The notes under the pieces: generated by a model | Seen by the model: the letters and a program-made list of their open reading frames with translations, nothing else | What the model was told of the DNA's origin: nothing | Database searches by the model: none | Source: an uncultured Cytophagales bacterium | Lineage (GTDB): Bacteria; Bacteroidota; Bacteroidia; Cytophagales; UBA9547 | Reading direction: 5' to 3' | Length of the DNA: 50,460 nt | Assembly (NCBI GenBank): GCA_945957555.1 | Contig: CAMFLX010000017.1 | Span: 1 to 50,460 of the forward strand | Program-made: the position numbers and the translations under genes | Part shown: piece after piece, positions 1 to 8,751 of the stretch | How positions within the stretch are numbered: position 1 is the first letter of the stretch | Layout of the letters: every line of letters starts with the position of its first letter

Positions 1-57
1 CATAAACAAAAAGATATAAGCAATACATGTTTTTCCTTATCCCGAATTGAGGTTGAT

Positions 58-630
58 TTATGTATTCCTGTTCCAGTTGTACTCCATTCTATGCGCAATA
101 TCTTCTGCAACTCGGGTTTCATAATGGTCTTCCACAAAGCCTAAGGCCATGTCTATGCCAGCCGTTATGCCAGAAGAAGTATAGTATTTGCCATCGCGCA
201 CCCAGCGAGCGGCTCTTATCCACTTTACTTGATCGCCTTGCTCCTGCACCCAATCAAAAGCAAGCTTGTTCGAGGTCGCCCTTCGTCCATCTAGAAGGCC
301 CGTCTTTGCAAGAAGTGCGGCTCCTGTGCAAACGGTTAGAACATATTCAGAGTCATTAGCACTTTCCGTTATTTTACGAATCAATGCGTCATTATTGATC
401 TCTTTACGAGTACCCCAGCCTCCAGGTATGATAATTACATCTGATTTGCGCAATGCAAAAAAAGGAAGTGTCTCTATCTTTGTATTACCTGCCCCCTTTA
501 TGTTACCGCCATTTTCTGAGTAGAAATTAATCTTAACAGAGTCTGGCAATTTAGAAATCACCTCTACTGGACCAAATACATCCATTGGAGTATAGTCTTC
601 AAAAAGGACAATATTAAAGGATCTAGACAT
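58..630 (-). CDS. DJ-1/PfpI family protein
   Basis: A protein of about 190 residues with the class-I glutamine-amidotransferase-like fold of the DJ-1/ThiJ/PfpI superfamily. The nucleophile-elbow motif TVCTGA places the candidate catalytic Cys at residue 101, and DVFGPVEV near residues 17-24 resembles the region supplying the acidic partner residue. Members include isonitrile hydratases, chaperones/deglycases and AraC-linked regulators, so the exact reaction cannot be assigned. The open frame extends 12 codons upstream, but MSRSFNIVLFEDY at 630 fits family N-termini, so that start is used. It lies 60 bp behind the histidine kinase gene on the same strand and may be the last gene of that operon. 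Confidence 0.85.
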   Translation of the reverse strand: MSRSFNIVLFEDYTPMDVFGPVEVISKLPDSVKINFYSENGGNIKGAGNTKIETLPFFALRKSDVIIIPGGWGTRKEINNDALIRKITESANDSEYVLTVCTGAALLAKTGLLDGRRATSNKLAFDWVQEQGDQVKWIRAARWVRDGKYYTSSGITAGIDMALGFVEDHYETRVAEDIAHRMEYNWNRNT

Positions 631-689
631 AAGTGGATATTTTAAAGATGTTATATAAATATACAAAAAAATGAGGAGAATTCCTTGAG

Positions 690-2861
690 TTATTTGAGGC
701 TTTTATTACTAAAAATTGCTTTGTAGTTAGGTATAAAAACTGTAAAGTTAGTTCCTTCATTGACTTTACTGGCTACAGTGATTTTACCACCTAATGAATG
801 AATCTGAGTTTTTACAAGGTAAAGCCCAACACCAATGCCCTCAACTGTGTCGTTAAATCTTTTAAAAGCTTTGAAGAGTTCTGAACCATATTTCTCCAGA
901 TCGATTCCTTGTCCGTTATCTTGAAATATGAGCTCTACTCCTGTGGTCAGTTGATGAATGGTGATGTGTATGAGGGGGGCACAATCAGGACGTCTATACT
1001 TCAGCGAATTACTGATCAAATTATAAAATAAGTTATGCATATAAGCTCTGATGGTATCAAACCTCTCACATCCATTAGTTTCTAGTATGATTTGAGCATT
1101 ACTATCAGAAATCTCCTTTTGAAGTAAACTTTTCATTTCGTCTAATAATGGGTCGAAAAACACTGGGACTATCAGCTTTTCTATGGTATTCAAATCGGAA
1201 AGCATATTGTTCAAAGTCCTTACTACTATGTCAAGTTTTTTTACTGAGAGCTCTATGCGTTTTACTATTTCTTTCTCTAACTGCTCATTACCTATGTTCT
1301 CACTTGCAAGACTGGCTAGTCCTAAAAGTGAAGCAATAGGTGACCTCAGGTTATGTGCGGCCATGAACGAAAACTGCTCCATTTGCTTGTTTTTGAGCTC
1401 AAGTTCATCATTGGATTTTTTAAGCTCACTGGTACGTTCCTCGACCAGCTGCTCTAAATGGGTCTTATATTCCGAAAGTTCCCTATTGGCCATATTGATG
1501 ATCTTACTTTTTTCTTCTAGTAGTAGACCTTGCTGTTCCAAGACTTGCCTCTGTTGATAGAGCTCTTCGTTTTGCGTCATTATCTCTTCGTTTTGTGACA
1601 TGATGTCATCATTCAACTCTTGTAACTTTTGTGTCCGCTCCCTTACTTTCTCTTCCAACAGTGTATTCTGTTCATGAAGCAACTGTTCTTGGCCTTGTAA
1701 TAGCTCTATTACTTGGTTCTTAGCTCTAATTCCATCCTCCCTGAGTTGGTTAACACGATACAGTACTGTAACAAACATGACAGACATTTCAAATGCGGAG
1801 GCCAGTGGTATGATAAGACTGTAGGAGCCGTTATATTCCCAAAAACCCATGACAGCTGCTATATAGATTAAAATACCAATCAAATAAATACCCCAACCGC
1901 CTAAAAACAATAAATAGATCCGATCTTTTGAGTTTCGATAAATAGTGATACCTGAAATGATAATAAATACGGGCATAACCAATAACGCGTAGGTAAACCA
2001 CTGGATCGCAATCCTATAGTCAAACAAGCTTAAGAAGCCAAGGATCACAATGATGCCTATGAAGATCTGGTACAAAAGATGATGTAGCTTCGAATGTTTT
2101 TTGACTCCCAAAAAATGTATACAGAACAACAGAATAAAAACAAAGGAAGAATAAAATAAGACATTGTACTTGTTCAGATGAGGCCATTGAGGCCACAAAT
2201 ATTGAAAGGTTGTTTCTACATCTACAGACGAATAAATCAAGTTAGCAAACACATATAGACTGTAATACAGATAGACCTTATCCTTTAATGCAGCATAAAA
2301 AATAAGGTTCGCAATAAGTGCAATACAAGCTATTCCATAGAAAAACCATAAAACCATTTGGTTTGACCTATCATATTCAAAATATTGGTACAAAGTATGA
2401 GCACGCAGAGGTACCGAGAGCAATCCTTCCGTTTTCGCCTGAAAATATACTATAGATTCTCTTGGATACACTGTAAATGAAAACAGGTTGGAGTTAATAT
2501 CCCTAGTTGCAAAAACAGTATGGTCACCCGTATGGAATTTCCGGTAAGTATCTTTACCCTCTTCTTTAATATAGCAGGAAAGTTGGTCGATATGAGAATT
2601 TTCTACTGTGATGATGATAGGCCTTTCATGTTTTGGCAATTTCACTTTTACCCAGAGTGTCGCAGTGCTATTACCCATATTGGGCGCATGGCTTTGTATC
2701 GTTTGAAATTGTGGCTCTTGTTTTTGAATCTGTTCTACGCAAAGCTTGTTGCTACTATCTTGAAAGACAGACACCCCAAAGGGGACTTCTTGAGCATAGC
2801 ATACACATGATCCAAACAGGACAATCGAACAGAAAACAGTATATAGGTTAAAACGCGTCAT
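690..2861 (-). CDS. 7TM-DISM sensor histidine kinase
   Basis: A membrane sensor kinase of 723 residues. It has a signal peptide (residues 1-23), then an extracytoplasmic DISM-type beta domain to about residue 165, seven hydrophobic helices (about 170-370), a long coiled coil (about 375-490), a HisKA domain with phospho-acceptor His503 in FMAAHNLRSP, and a HATPase domain with N-box NLISNSLKYRR, G1 box DNGQGID and G2 box GIGVGLYLV. The HNLR form of the H-box is common in this phylum. No response regulator is encoded beside it, so its partner is elsewhere. Its start overlaps the end of the upstream barrel gene by 14 bp, implying translational coupling. The ligand is unknown; some relatives sense carbohydrates or small molecules through the DISM domain. 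Confidence 0.9.
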   Translation of the reverse strand: MTRFNLYTVFCSIVLFGSCVCYAQEVPFGVSVFQDSSNKLCVEQIQKQEPQFQTIQSHAPNMGNSTATLWVKVKLPKHERPIIITVENSHIDQLSCYIKEEGKDTYRKFHTGDHTVFATRDINSNLFSFTVYPRESIVYFQAKTEGLLSVPLRAHTLYQYFEYDRSNQMVLWFFYGIACIALIANLIFYAALKDKVYLYYSLYVFANLIYSSVDVETTFQYLWPQWPHLNKYNVLFYSSFVFILLFCIHFLGVKKHSKLHHLLYQIFIGIIVILGFLSLFDYRIAIQWFTYALLVMPVFIIISGITIYRNSKDRIYLLFLGGWGIYLIGILIYIAAVMGFWEYNGSYSLIIPLASAFEMSVMFVTVLYRVNQLREDGIRAKNQVIELLQGQEQLLHEQNTLLEEKVRERTQKLQELNDDIMSQNEEIMTQNEELYQQRQVLEQQGLLLEEKSKIINMANRELSEYKTHLEQLVEERTSELKKSNDELELKNKQMEQFSFMAAHNLRSPIASLLGLASLASENIGNEQLEKEIVKRIELSVKKLDIVVRTLNNMLSDLNTIEKLIVPVFFDPLLDEMKSLLQKEISDSNAQIILETNGCERFDTIRAYMHNLFYNLISNSLKYRRPDCAPLIHITIHQLTTGVELIFQDNGQGIDLEKYGSELFKAFKRFNDTVEGIGVGLYLVKTQIHSLGGKITVASKVNEGTNFTVFIPNYKAIFSNKSLK

Positions 2862-3966
2862 AGAATGCTAAATAATAATTGCTAGTTCCTTGTCCAAATC
2901 CATAATCGATCCTTAATTGTAAGTTATGCTTGGCCATAAGTTTAAACCTAAGTCCCATGCCATAATTGGGCCTTATGGGGCTTTCAGAAAATGTCGTTAT
3001 CTTATCTGCAGATTGGGACATTCCACCAAAGAATGAAGCTCCAAACCATTTCCATACTCTCAACCTATATTCTGCCTGTAACATATATACCAAGTTGTTC
3101 CTGTAGAGGTTCGGGTGATATCCGCGAGAGTATATATTGGGTAACCACCTAAGAGGGTGAGCACCTTCACATGCTGTAAAGAGCGATTGAACTGCGAAAA
3201 TATGATCTTTGTTAGGAATCACTTGCCAAAACTTCCTCAAATCAGCTCTATACAACGTAAATGCATAGTCACTCCCTAAAAACTTACCAAAACGTACCAT
3301 CGACAGCTCTATATATACCCCTCTCTTGGACGACAACAAATAATCCCTACTGTCATGTCTAAAAGACAGCCCCAAACCATTACAAAAATTTGAAGTTATA
3401 CCACTTGGTCTGTTTTGATCCATTATGCCCTGTATTGGGTAGACAATATCTCCCATACGTTCAAGATAATGTATGAGCCCCAAAAAATTGTTTTTAGAGA
3501 GTTTCCTCAAGAAAAAGGTTTCTGTGTGAAATACATGATAGGATATGAATTCGTTACGGTTGGGATTTGTGTTTTCACCAATACCAAAATATTTTTCTGG
3601 TAGATAACTCCCATAATACCAAAAATTGACAAAATATTTTTCAGATGGCGTAAAAATACTGCCCCCCAAACTGATACGCCACTGATGTAGTTGAGAATAC
3701 AAGGCATACAAATATATATTTGAAGCCCTTGTGGATGAATCTTTTAAGGTTGTTTTAAAAACACCCACAAGTCCACCTTGAATATAGTAACCATTTTCTG
3801 GAGATCGAGAAGGTAGGGCAATACCTGAATAATTAACACGTTTAGAGCTAGTGCTATCCAAAGCGCTACATTGATATGCAAGCAAATAACTAAAAATCAA
3901 ACCCCATCTAAGAAACGATTTTGTATAGCCGTTAGTATATTTTAGTAAAAAGTCCCTGCCCATCAT
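2848..3966 (-). CDS. BamA/TamA (Omp85)-type outer-membrane barrel without POTRA domains
   Basis: This 372-residue protein has an N-terminal hydrophobic segment (about residues 19-36) likely to act as a signal peptide, then alternating amphipathic strands to the C-terminal Phe typical of an outer-membrane barrel. The stretch GLGLSFRHDSRDYLLSSKRG, the later EYRLRVWKWFGASFFGG and the closing GMGLRFKLM...LRIDYGFG match the pattern of the Omp85/surface-antigen barrel. There is no room for POTRA repeats. Such short family members occur in Bacteroidota with unknown function. It overlaps the histidine kinase gene by 14 bp, so the barrel and the sensor are probably made together. Two adjacent ATGs start the frame; the first is used. 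Confidence 0.75.
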   Translation of the reverse strand: MMGRDFLLKYTNGYTKSFLRWGLIFSYLLAYQCSALDSTSSKRVNYSGIALPSRSPENGYYIQGGLVGVFKTTLKDSSTRASNIYLYALYSQLHQWRISLGGSIFTPSEKYFVNFWYYGSYLPEKYFGIGENTNPNRNEFISYHVFHTETFFLRKLSKNNFLGLIHYLERMGDIVYPIQGIMDQNRPSGITSNFCNGLGLSFRHDSRDYLLSSKRGVYIELSMVRFGKFLGSDYAFTLYRADLRKFWQVIPNKDHIFAVQSLFTACEGAHPLRWLPNIYSRGYHPNLYRNNLVYMLQAEYRLRVWKWFGASFFGGMSQSADKITTFSESPIRPNYGMGLRFKLMAKHNLQLRIDYGFGQGTSNYYLAFYDAF

Positions 3967-4188
3967 AAATGATCTAGCTTATTTTACAAAAAGTATTGAC
4001 TCAAAGGCATAGTAGACCAATTGAGTGTTGTTTTTCTTGAGAAGTAGGAAGAGAAGGGTTACACTAATATAAATCAAGTATTTCTCAATAAGCTAAGGTA
4101 CGGCTTAAGGGGCCTTTGGGTTATGTAGAATTTTTAAATACAATACCTAAGTCTAAATAGCTTATCTTTCTAAAAATCAGTCGCTTTT

Positions 4189-6096
4189 TTATCTTTTAGG
4201 AATCTCCAAGACCATACCTAACTTAAGGGCATTGCCTTCCAAATGATTTAACTCAATAATTGATGATACATTTACTCCGTATTTCTTAGAAATTCCATAC
4301 AAAGTTTCTTTGGACTGAACTATATGTTGAATGTTGCCACCATTTGCAACAGGATTTTGGACAGGTTCCACTTGTTTTTTCTCAGTAACAACTGCTGATA
4401 CCGGTTTTCCCTTTTTAACCAACAGGGCAGAGCCTATTTTGAGTCCGTTATCTTGCAATTGGTTCCAACTTCTGATACTGTCTATAGCGGTACCATACTT
4501 TCTAGATATAAAATACATGGTTTGTCCTTGCTCTACCGTATGGTATACATTTTCAATAGACTTAGGTTGATTTTCTGGTTCTTTATCCAGTTCCTCAATA
4601 CGTTTGTTTTCCAATACTTGTGGTTCTTTGGCGGTCTGCGAACTCGGATCTTTGGGTGCCGCTTTATGGAAAACTGTATCAATTTTCACTACAGTGTCTC
4701 GTATCACCTGTTGATTGACGAGCACCACTGTATCTCTAGGAGCCTCAGGTATCTGTATTTTCTCCACAATCATAGGCTCATTTTCAGGCCTATTGAACCT
4801 CAAATAGAGTTTTCTACCCAGAGCTAAAGCCTCTCCATCGTCCATTCTATTTTTGTCTTTAATGCTTTCGGTGGTGATCCCATATTTCTGGGCAATGTCC
4901 CAAAGACTCTCATTGGGCATTACAATATGAAAGAGCACTGAAGCATCTGATTTCTTGGCATCCAAATAATAAAACTTCCCTGGTATGAGCTCGTCAAAGG
5001 TGCGCATCTCATTAAACCTCAAGAATCTCTTATACCTAATCTCTCCTTGATTAGCCAACTTGTGTGAATTGTCGCCCGGCTTAGCCTGTATAGCCCTTAT
5101 TCCGTTGATATCTATAAATACAGGCACATCTGTACCGTTCAACTGATCCTCGTCCTTATCACTAAAAATCTGCCACCATTTTTTCTTGGAAGGTTTGGTA
5201 TCCTCTTCCTCCTCCTGCTTTGGGGTTTTTATTGTAGTTTCAGCTACCACTTCGTTGGCTTTGATGTTCAGTTTCTGCATTACGAGCGTGGCCCTGTCTG
5301 CCGGAATAGGCAAGATCACAGGATATATTCTATCATTAGGAATCCTTGAAACCGTTAACCAAAGGTTATAGCTCTTCAAGTCTTCCTTATTAAGTTCGGT
5401 CTGAGTCGCGATTTCGTCAAGGGTTTTGTTTTGTCCACCTTTGTATTCCAGAAGGGTAAGTGTTGGTGCACTGCTGGCTTGGTTTTGCTTAAAAAGCAGG
5501 ATATAGGCTAAAAACTTGATCACATATTCATGCGTACGGCTATCTATGGTCATCTTCTTCTCCCCAAACAGAGCATTGTCTACTGATCTCCTTGTGCCAC
5601 CTAAGCCAACGTTATACGACTGGCAAGTGAGCACCCAATTGTTAAGAACAGCATTACTTCTTTTGAGGTATTTACTGGCGGCTATTGTTGAAGCCACTAT
5701 ATTTTTACGCTCATCGATCTCATGATCTATCCTTAGGCCTACCTCTATGCCACTTTCCTTTTTGAATTGCCAGTACCCTACCGCATTTGAAGTAGATACC
5801 GCAGCAGGGTTGAGACTACTTTCCATCAAACAAAGGAATTTGAATTCATCAGGAACCTGATTTTCCGCCAAGGCCTTTTGGATAAGAGGCGCATGAAGTT
5901 CAAACTTGTTTTTGAGACCAGTGAAGAATTTGGTGTTGGCTGTGAGTTTTTTCATTCTTGTACGAATGATCTCCGCTGCATCGTCTTCGATCTTCAGCTC
6001 CATGTCAGCAAAGAGCATTTTGCGAGGAATCTCTTGGGCAGAGCCTATGAGTAAGGTTATAATTGAGAAAAATAATGTGAAGAACTTTAGCGTCAT
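4189..6096 (-). CDS. MltD-like lytic murein transglycosylase with LysM repeats
   Basis: A secreted peptidoglycan-cleaving enzyme of 635 residues. A signal peptide (1-20) is followed by an SLT/GEWL-like catalytic domain (about 65-210) with catalytic Glu92 in MESSLNP, then AVGYWQFK and the SYNVGLGG motif. Three clear LysM domains follow (about 392-440, 512-556 and 588-634), plus two degenerate LysM-like segments around 215-260 and 320-380 and a charged linker. It cleaves the glycan backbone forming 1,6-anhydroMurNAc, and LysM anchors it to the wall. Its ATG overlaps the stop of the upstream O-methyltransferase by one base (TAATG), so the two are translationally coupled, although no functional link between them is evident. 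Confidence 0.9.
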   Translation of the reverse strand: MTLKFFTLFFSIITLLIGSAQEIPRKMLFADMELKIEDDAAEIIRTRMKKLTANTKFFTGLKNKFELHAPLIQKALAENQVPDEFKFLCLMESSLNPAAVSTSNAVGYWQFKKESGIEVGLRIDHEIDERKNIVASTIAASKYLKRSNAVLNNWVLTCQSYNVGLGGTRRSVDNALFGEKKMTIDSRTHEYVIKFLAYILLFKQNQASSAPTLTLLEYKGGQNKTLDEIATQTELNKEDLKSYNLWLTVSRIPNDRIYPVILPIPADRATLVMQKLNIKANEVVAETTIKTPKQEEEEDTKPSKKKWWQIFSDKDEDQLNGTDVPVFIDINGIRAIQAKPGDNSHKLANQGEIRYKRFLRFNEMRTFDELIPGKFYYLDAKKSDASVLFHIVMPNESLWDIAQKYGITTESIKDKNRMDDGEALALGRKLYLRFNRPENEPMIVEKIQIPEAPRDTVVLVNQQVIRDTVVKIDTVFHKAAPKDPSSQTAKEPQVLENKRIEELDKEPENQPKSIENVYHTVEQGQTMYFISRKYGTAIDSIRSWNQLQDNGLKIGSALLVKKGKPVSAVVTEKKQVEPVQNPVANGGNIQHIVQSKETLYGISKKYGVNVSSIIELNHLEGNALKLGMVLEIPKR

Positions 6097-6740
6097 TATG
6101 TTAATTTCCTTAAAATCATAAGCCCATCCCTCACTGGCATCAATACATTCTGTACTCTAGGGTCTTGATGTAGTCTTTTGTTGAGCGCATGCAGATATAA
6201 AGTATCTTTATCGTTATCTTTGATAGGCTCTGCAACCTTGCCACTCCAGAGCACATTATCAAAAATGATAAAACCACCTGTAGCCACTTTGTCAAATACC
6301 AAATCATAGTAGGTGCCATAATTGAGTTTATCAGCATCTATAAATACAAGATCAAAACGCTCCTGCAGTGTGGGGATTATTGTCACCGCATTGCCTATTC
6401 TGTAATCAATCTGATTCGCATAAGCTGATGCATCAAAGTAGCCTTGTACCCTAGTTTGTAACTCTTCATTGATGTCTAAGGTTATAAGTTTACCATTTTT
6501 TTGCATACCTTCTGCCAAGCACAATGCCGAATAACCCGTATAGGTGCCGATCTCTAGTATGTTTTGCGGCTTAATCATGTGAGAAAACATAGACAAGATC
6601 CTGCCCTGCATGTGCCCTGAAAGCATGCGAGGTTTCATGACTTGCGCATGAGTTTCTCTATTGATTTTTGCCAAGAGGCTACTTTCTGACTCGGTGTGAA
6701 TACAAGCGTATTGATCTATATGCTCTGGTAGAAACTCCAA
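6096..6740 (-). CDS. SAM-dependent O-methyltransferase (COMT/CCoAOMT-like)
   Basis: A 214-residue class-I methyltransferase of the cation-dependent catechol/caffeoyl-CoA O-methyltransferase family. The SAM-binding loop EIGTYTGYSALCLA is at about residues 62-75. The metal-binding residues are in FIDADK and DNVLWSG, where the family has its Asp/Asp/Asn ligands. The substrate cannot be predicted; bacterial members act on catechols and related small phenolics. The start is a TTG: no ATG lies upstream in frame and the next internal Met is about 35 residues in, after conserved sequence. It is the first gene of a two-gene unit with the transglycosylase, behind a good Bacteroidota-type promoter at 6760-6790. 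Confidence 0.88.
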   Translation of the reverse strand: MEFLPEHIDQYACIHTESESSLLAKINRETHAQVMKPRMLSGHMQGRILSMFSHMIKPQNILEIGTYTGYSALCLAEGMQKNGKLITLDINEELQTRVQGYFDASAYANQIDYRIGNAVTIIPTLQERFDLVFIDADKLNYGTYYDLVFDKVATGGFIIFDNVLWSGKVAEPIKDNDKDTLYLHALNKRLHQDPRVQNVLMPVRDGLMILRKLT

Positions 6741-6759
6741 TGTGTATTGCTTTAATATA

Positions 6760-6790
6760 CAAAGGTATATAATTTACAAGGAAAAGGCAA
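6760..6790 (-). promoter_or_regulatory. Bacteroidota-type promoter of the O-methyltransferase/transglycosylase operon
   Basis: Read on the minus strand, TTG (6790-6788), 20 bp, then TACCTTTG (6767-6760). This matches the phylum consensus TTG-N(17-23)-TAnnTTTG. Predicted transcription would begin near 6753, about a dozen bases before the TTG start codon at 6740. Confidence 0.5.
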
Positions 6791-6910
6791 TTTGAACCAG
6801 ACTTAGAGTAATGTAATGCATTAATAAATGTGAAAGAAAATTATAGTTCTACTACAGTACAAAAGCAGAAAAACTATAGCCCTATCAATTTTTTTAAACA
6901 TTTTGGACAT

Positions 6911-6942
6911 AAAAAAAGGGGAAAACATGCTTCCCCCTTTCT
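6911..6942 (-). terminator. Terminator after the RNA helicase gene
   Basis: A G/C-run hairpin (AAAGGGG paired with CCCCTTT) around a short loop, lying 20-50 bp beyond the stop of the minus-strand helicase gene and ending in a T run on the minus strand. The A/T runs on both sides make it potentially bidirectional. Confidence 0.65.
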
Positions 6943-6962
6943 ATATCTTCATTTCCGATGGC

Positions 6963-8297
6963 TTATCTATCACCTCTTCCGAACCACTTTTTCTTAGGGG
7001 CTGCGGACCTTTCGTTATTGCTGCTTTTCGGAGCACTACCTGAGGAAGACGAAGTTCTACGGTCCCCGTTACGGTTGTCCCTAAAGTTGTTGTTGGATCT
7101 ACCTTGTGCTGCGGGTTTTGGTGCGGGCTTAAAGTGCCTGTCAAACGAAGGGGTAGGCTCCGCATAAGGATGACTTTCCACTACCGGAATAGGCTTGCCG
7201 ATCAGTTTCTGAATATCCTTTACATAAGGATACTCTTCTTCTTCGCAAAATGATACCGCTTTGCCCAATGCTCCAGCACGACCTGTACGACCTATTCGGT
7301 GTACATAGGTCTCTGGCACATTAGGGATTTCGTAGTTGATCACAAAGGCAAGTTGATCCACGTCAATACCCCTTGCGGCGATATCGGTAGCAACGAGCAC
7401 CCTGATGCTCTTACTTTTGAAATTGCTCAGTGCATTTTGTCTTGCGTTCTGCGACTTATTACCATGAATGGCTGCAGAAGTAATACCTGCAGCATTGAGA
7501 ACTTTACATACCGTGTCTGCACCGTGTTTAGTACGGGTAAAAACCAGAGCTGTTTCTATAGACTTGTCTTTCAGCACATCCAAAAGCAATCGCTTTTTAT
7601 CGGTTTTGCTCACGTAGTAAATACTCTGTTGTATGGTTTCTGCGGTAGATGATACAGGTGCAACTTCTATCTTCTCTGGTTGATTGAGAATAGAGTTTGC
7701 CAATTTCTGAATCTCAGGAGGCATAGTTGCCGAGAAAAACAAAGTTTGTCTCTGACGGGGAATGATGGTAATAAGTTTTTTAACATCATGTACAAAACCC
7801 ATGTCTAGCATGCGATCGGCCTCGTCGAGCACAAAAATCTCAATCTCCTTAAGGGATACAAAGCCTTGGTTGATCAAGTCCAACAATCTACCTGGTGTAG
7901 CTACCAAGATATCTACACCTCCACGGAGTGCGTCAGTTTGCCTCTTTTGGCTTACACCGCCAAAGATTACGGTGTTGGTTAATCCTGTATGTTTGCCATA
8001 AGCCTTGAAGCTTTCTTCGATTTGTATGGCAAGTTCCCTTGTAGGTGTAAGGATCAGCACCTTAATGGCACGCTTACCTCTTGTCTGGGGGACTTGTTTT
8101 CTATGCAACAACTCCAATATAGGCAAGGCAAAAGCCGCAGTTTTGCCAGTACCTGTTTGGGCGCAGCCAAAAAGGTCTTTTTGTTGTAATACGATGGGGA
8201 TGGCTCTTTCCTGAATGGGTGTTGGTTTGGTGTAGCCTTCTGCCGCCAATGCCTTAAGGAGCGGCTCCGAAAGGTTAAGATCTTGAAATGTACTCAT
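6963..8297 (-). CDS. rhlE: DEAD-box ATP-dependent RNA helicase, RhlE-like
   Basis: A 444-residue DEAD-box helicase that remodels RNA duplexes, likely in ribosome assembly or RNA decay. In order it shows the Q motif (YTKPTPIQ), motif I AQTGTGKT, PTRELA, GG, TPGRLLD, motif II DEAD, SAT, and in the second RecA domain VFTRTK, ATDIAARGID and HRIGRTGR. The C-terminal tail (about 380-444) is rich in Arg, Asn, Gly, Ser and Lys, typical of RhlE RNA-binding tails. An in-frame ATG exists at 8354, but it overlaps the predicted -7 promoter box at 8354-8361. MSTFQDLNL at 8297 matches family N-termini and is used as the start. Confidence 0.92.
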   Translation of the reverse strand: MSTFQDLNLSEPLLKALAAEGYTKPTPIQERAIPIVLQQKDLFGCAQTGTGKTAAFALPILELLHRKQVPQTRGKRAIKVLILTPTRELAIQIEESFKAYGKHTGLTNTVIFGGVSQKRQTDALRGGVDILVATPGRLLDLINQGFVSLKEIEIFVLDEADRMLDMGFVHDVKKLITIIPRQRQTLFFSATMPPEIQKLANSILNQPEKIEVAPVSSTAETIQQSIYYVSKTDKKRLLLDVLKDKSIETALVFTRTKHGADTVCKVLNAAGITSAAIHGNKSQNARQNALSNFKSKSIRVLVATDIAARGIDVDQLAFVINYEIPNVPETYVHRIGRTGRAGALGKAVSFCEEEEYPYVKDIQKLIGKPIPVVESHPYAEPTPSFDRHFKPAPKPAAQGRSNNNFRDNRNGDRRTSSSSGSAPKSSNNERSAAPKKKWFGRGDR

Positions 8298-8353
8298 TGA
8301 TGATGATGATGTGATTCTCCGAAATTTTTTCTTTTTGATGAGGAGAGTGGCCA

Positions 8354-8361
8354 CAAAGATA
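8354..8361 (-). promoter_or_regulatory. -7 box of the rhlE promoter
   Basis: TATCTTTG on the minus strand, a perfect TAnnTTTG box. It predicts a start of transcription near 8347 and a leader of about 50 bases before the helicase ATG. No convincing -33 TTG was found at the usual spacing. Confidence 0.45.
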
Positions 8362-8751
8362 CGATTATATTTGGGTCTTTTTCATTTTGACATATAGCTG
8401 TTTCGCTACCGATATCAGGTCGAGCCTTAAAATGGCGACTATAGTTGCAAATAGAGGTCATGGAAGGCAAAAAAAAGAGAGTTTTACATTTCATCCGACT
8501 TGATCAACAGTTCATCCAAATAGTCTTACCGCATTTATTGGGTTTAATTATTTTTGAGATAGATAGTTTAGCTATGAGATGAACAATTTTAGTATTATAT
8601 GATAAATCGAAAGTATTAATAACAGTTACCGCATTTTTTAATAATGGGCCTAAATTATACTGATTCCAAGCTGACAACATTGAATTTTATTTAAAACATA
8701 ACAAAGAAACCAGTATGCCTAAAAAGGCTAGCTAAAAATGTAAATACATTT
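8362..8751. other. Intergenic region between divergent rhlE and WGR genes
   Basis: About 390 bp of AT-rich sequence separating the two divergently transcribed genes. Apart from the rhlE -7 box at its left edge, nothing recognisable was seen: no RNA gene, no repeat and no credible small frame. It should also contain the promoter of the WGR gene, but no clear TAnnTTTG box was found for it. Confidence 0.5.

Noticed and set aside
1183-1557. A 124-codon plus-strand frame inside the histidine kinase gene
   Set aside because: Ser/Leu-rich shadow of the coiled-coil region of the kinase on the opposite strand. The kinase motifs are intact in the real frame.
8295-8312. Short GAT/CAT triplet repeat at the rhlE start, considered as a phase-variable repeat
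   Set aside because: Only about five imperfect units lying at or just before the start codon; triplet changes would not shift the reading frame. Too short to call a functional repeat.
8294-8494. Minus-strand frame of 66 codons upstream of rhlE
   Set aside because: It overlaps the rhlE promoter and start region, contains the (CAT)n stretch as poly-His and has no conserved features.
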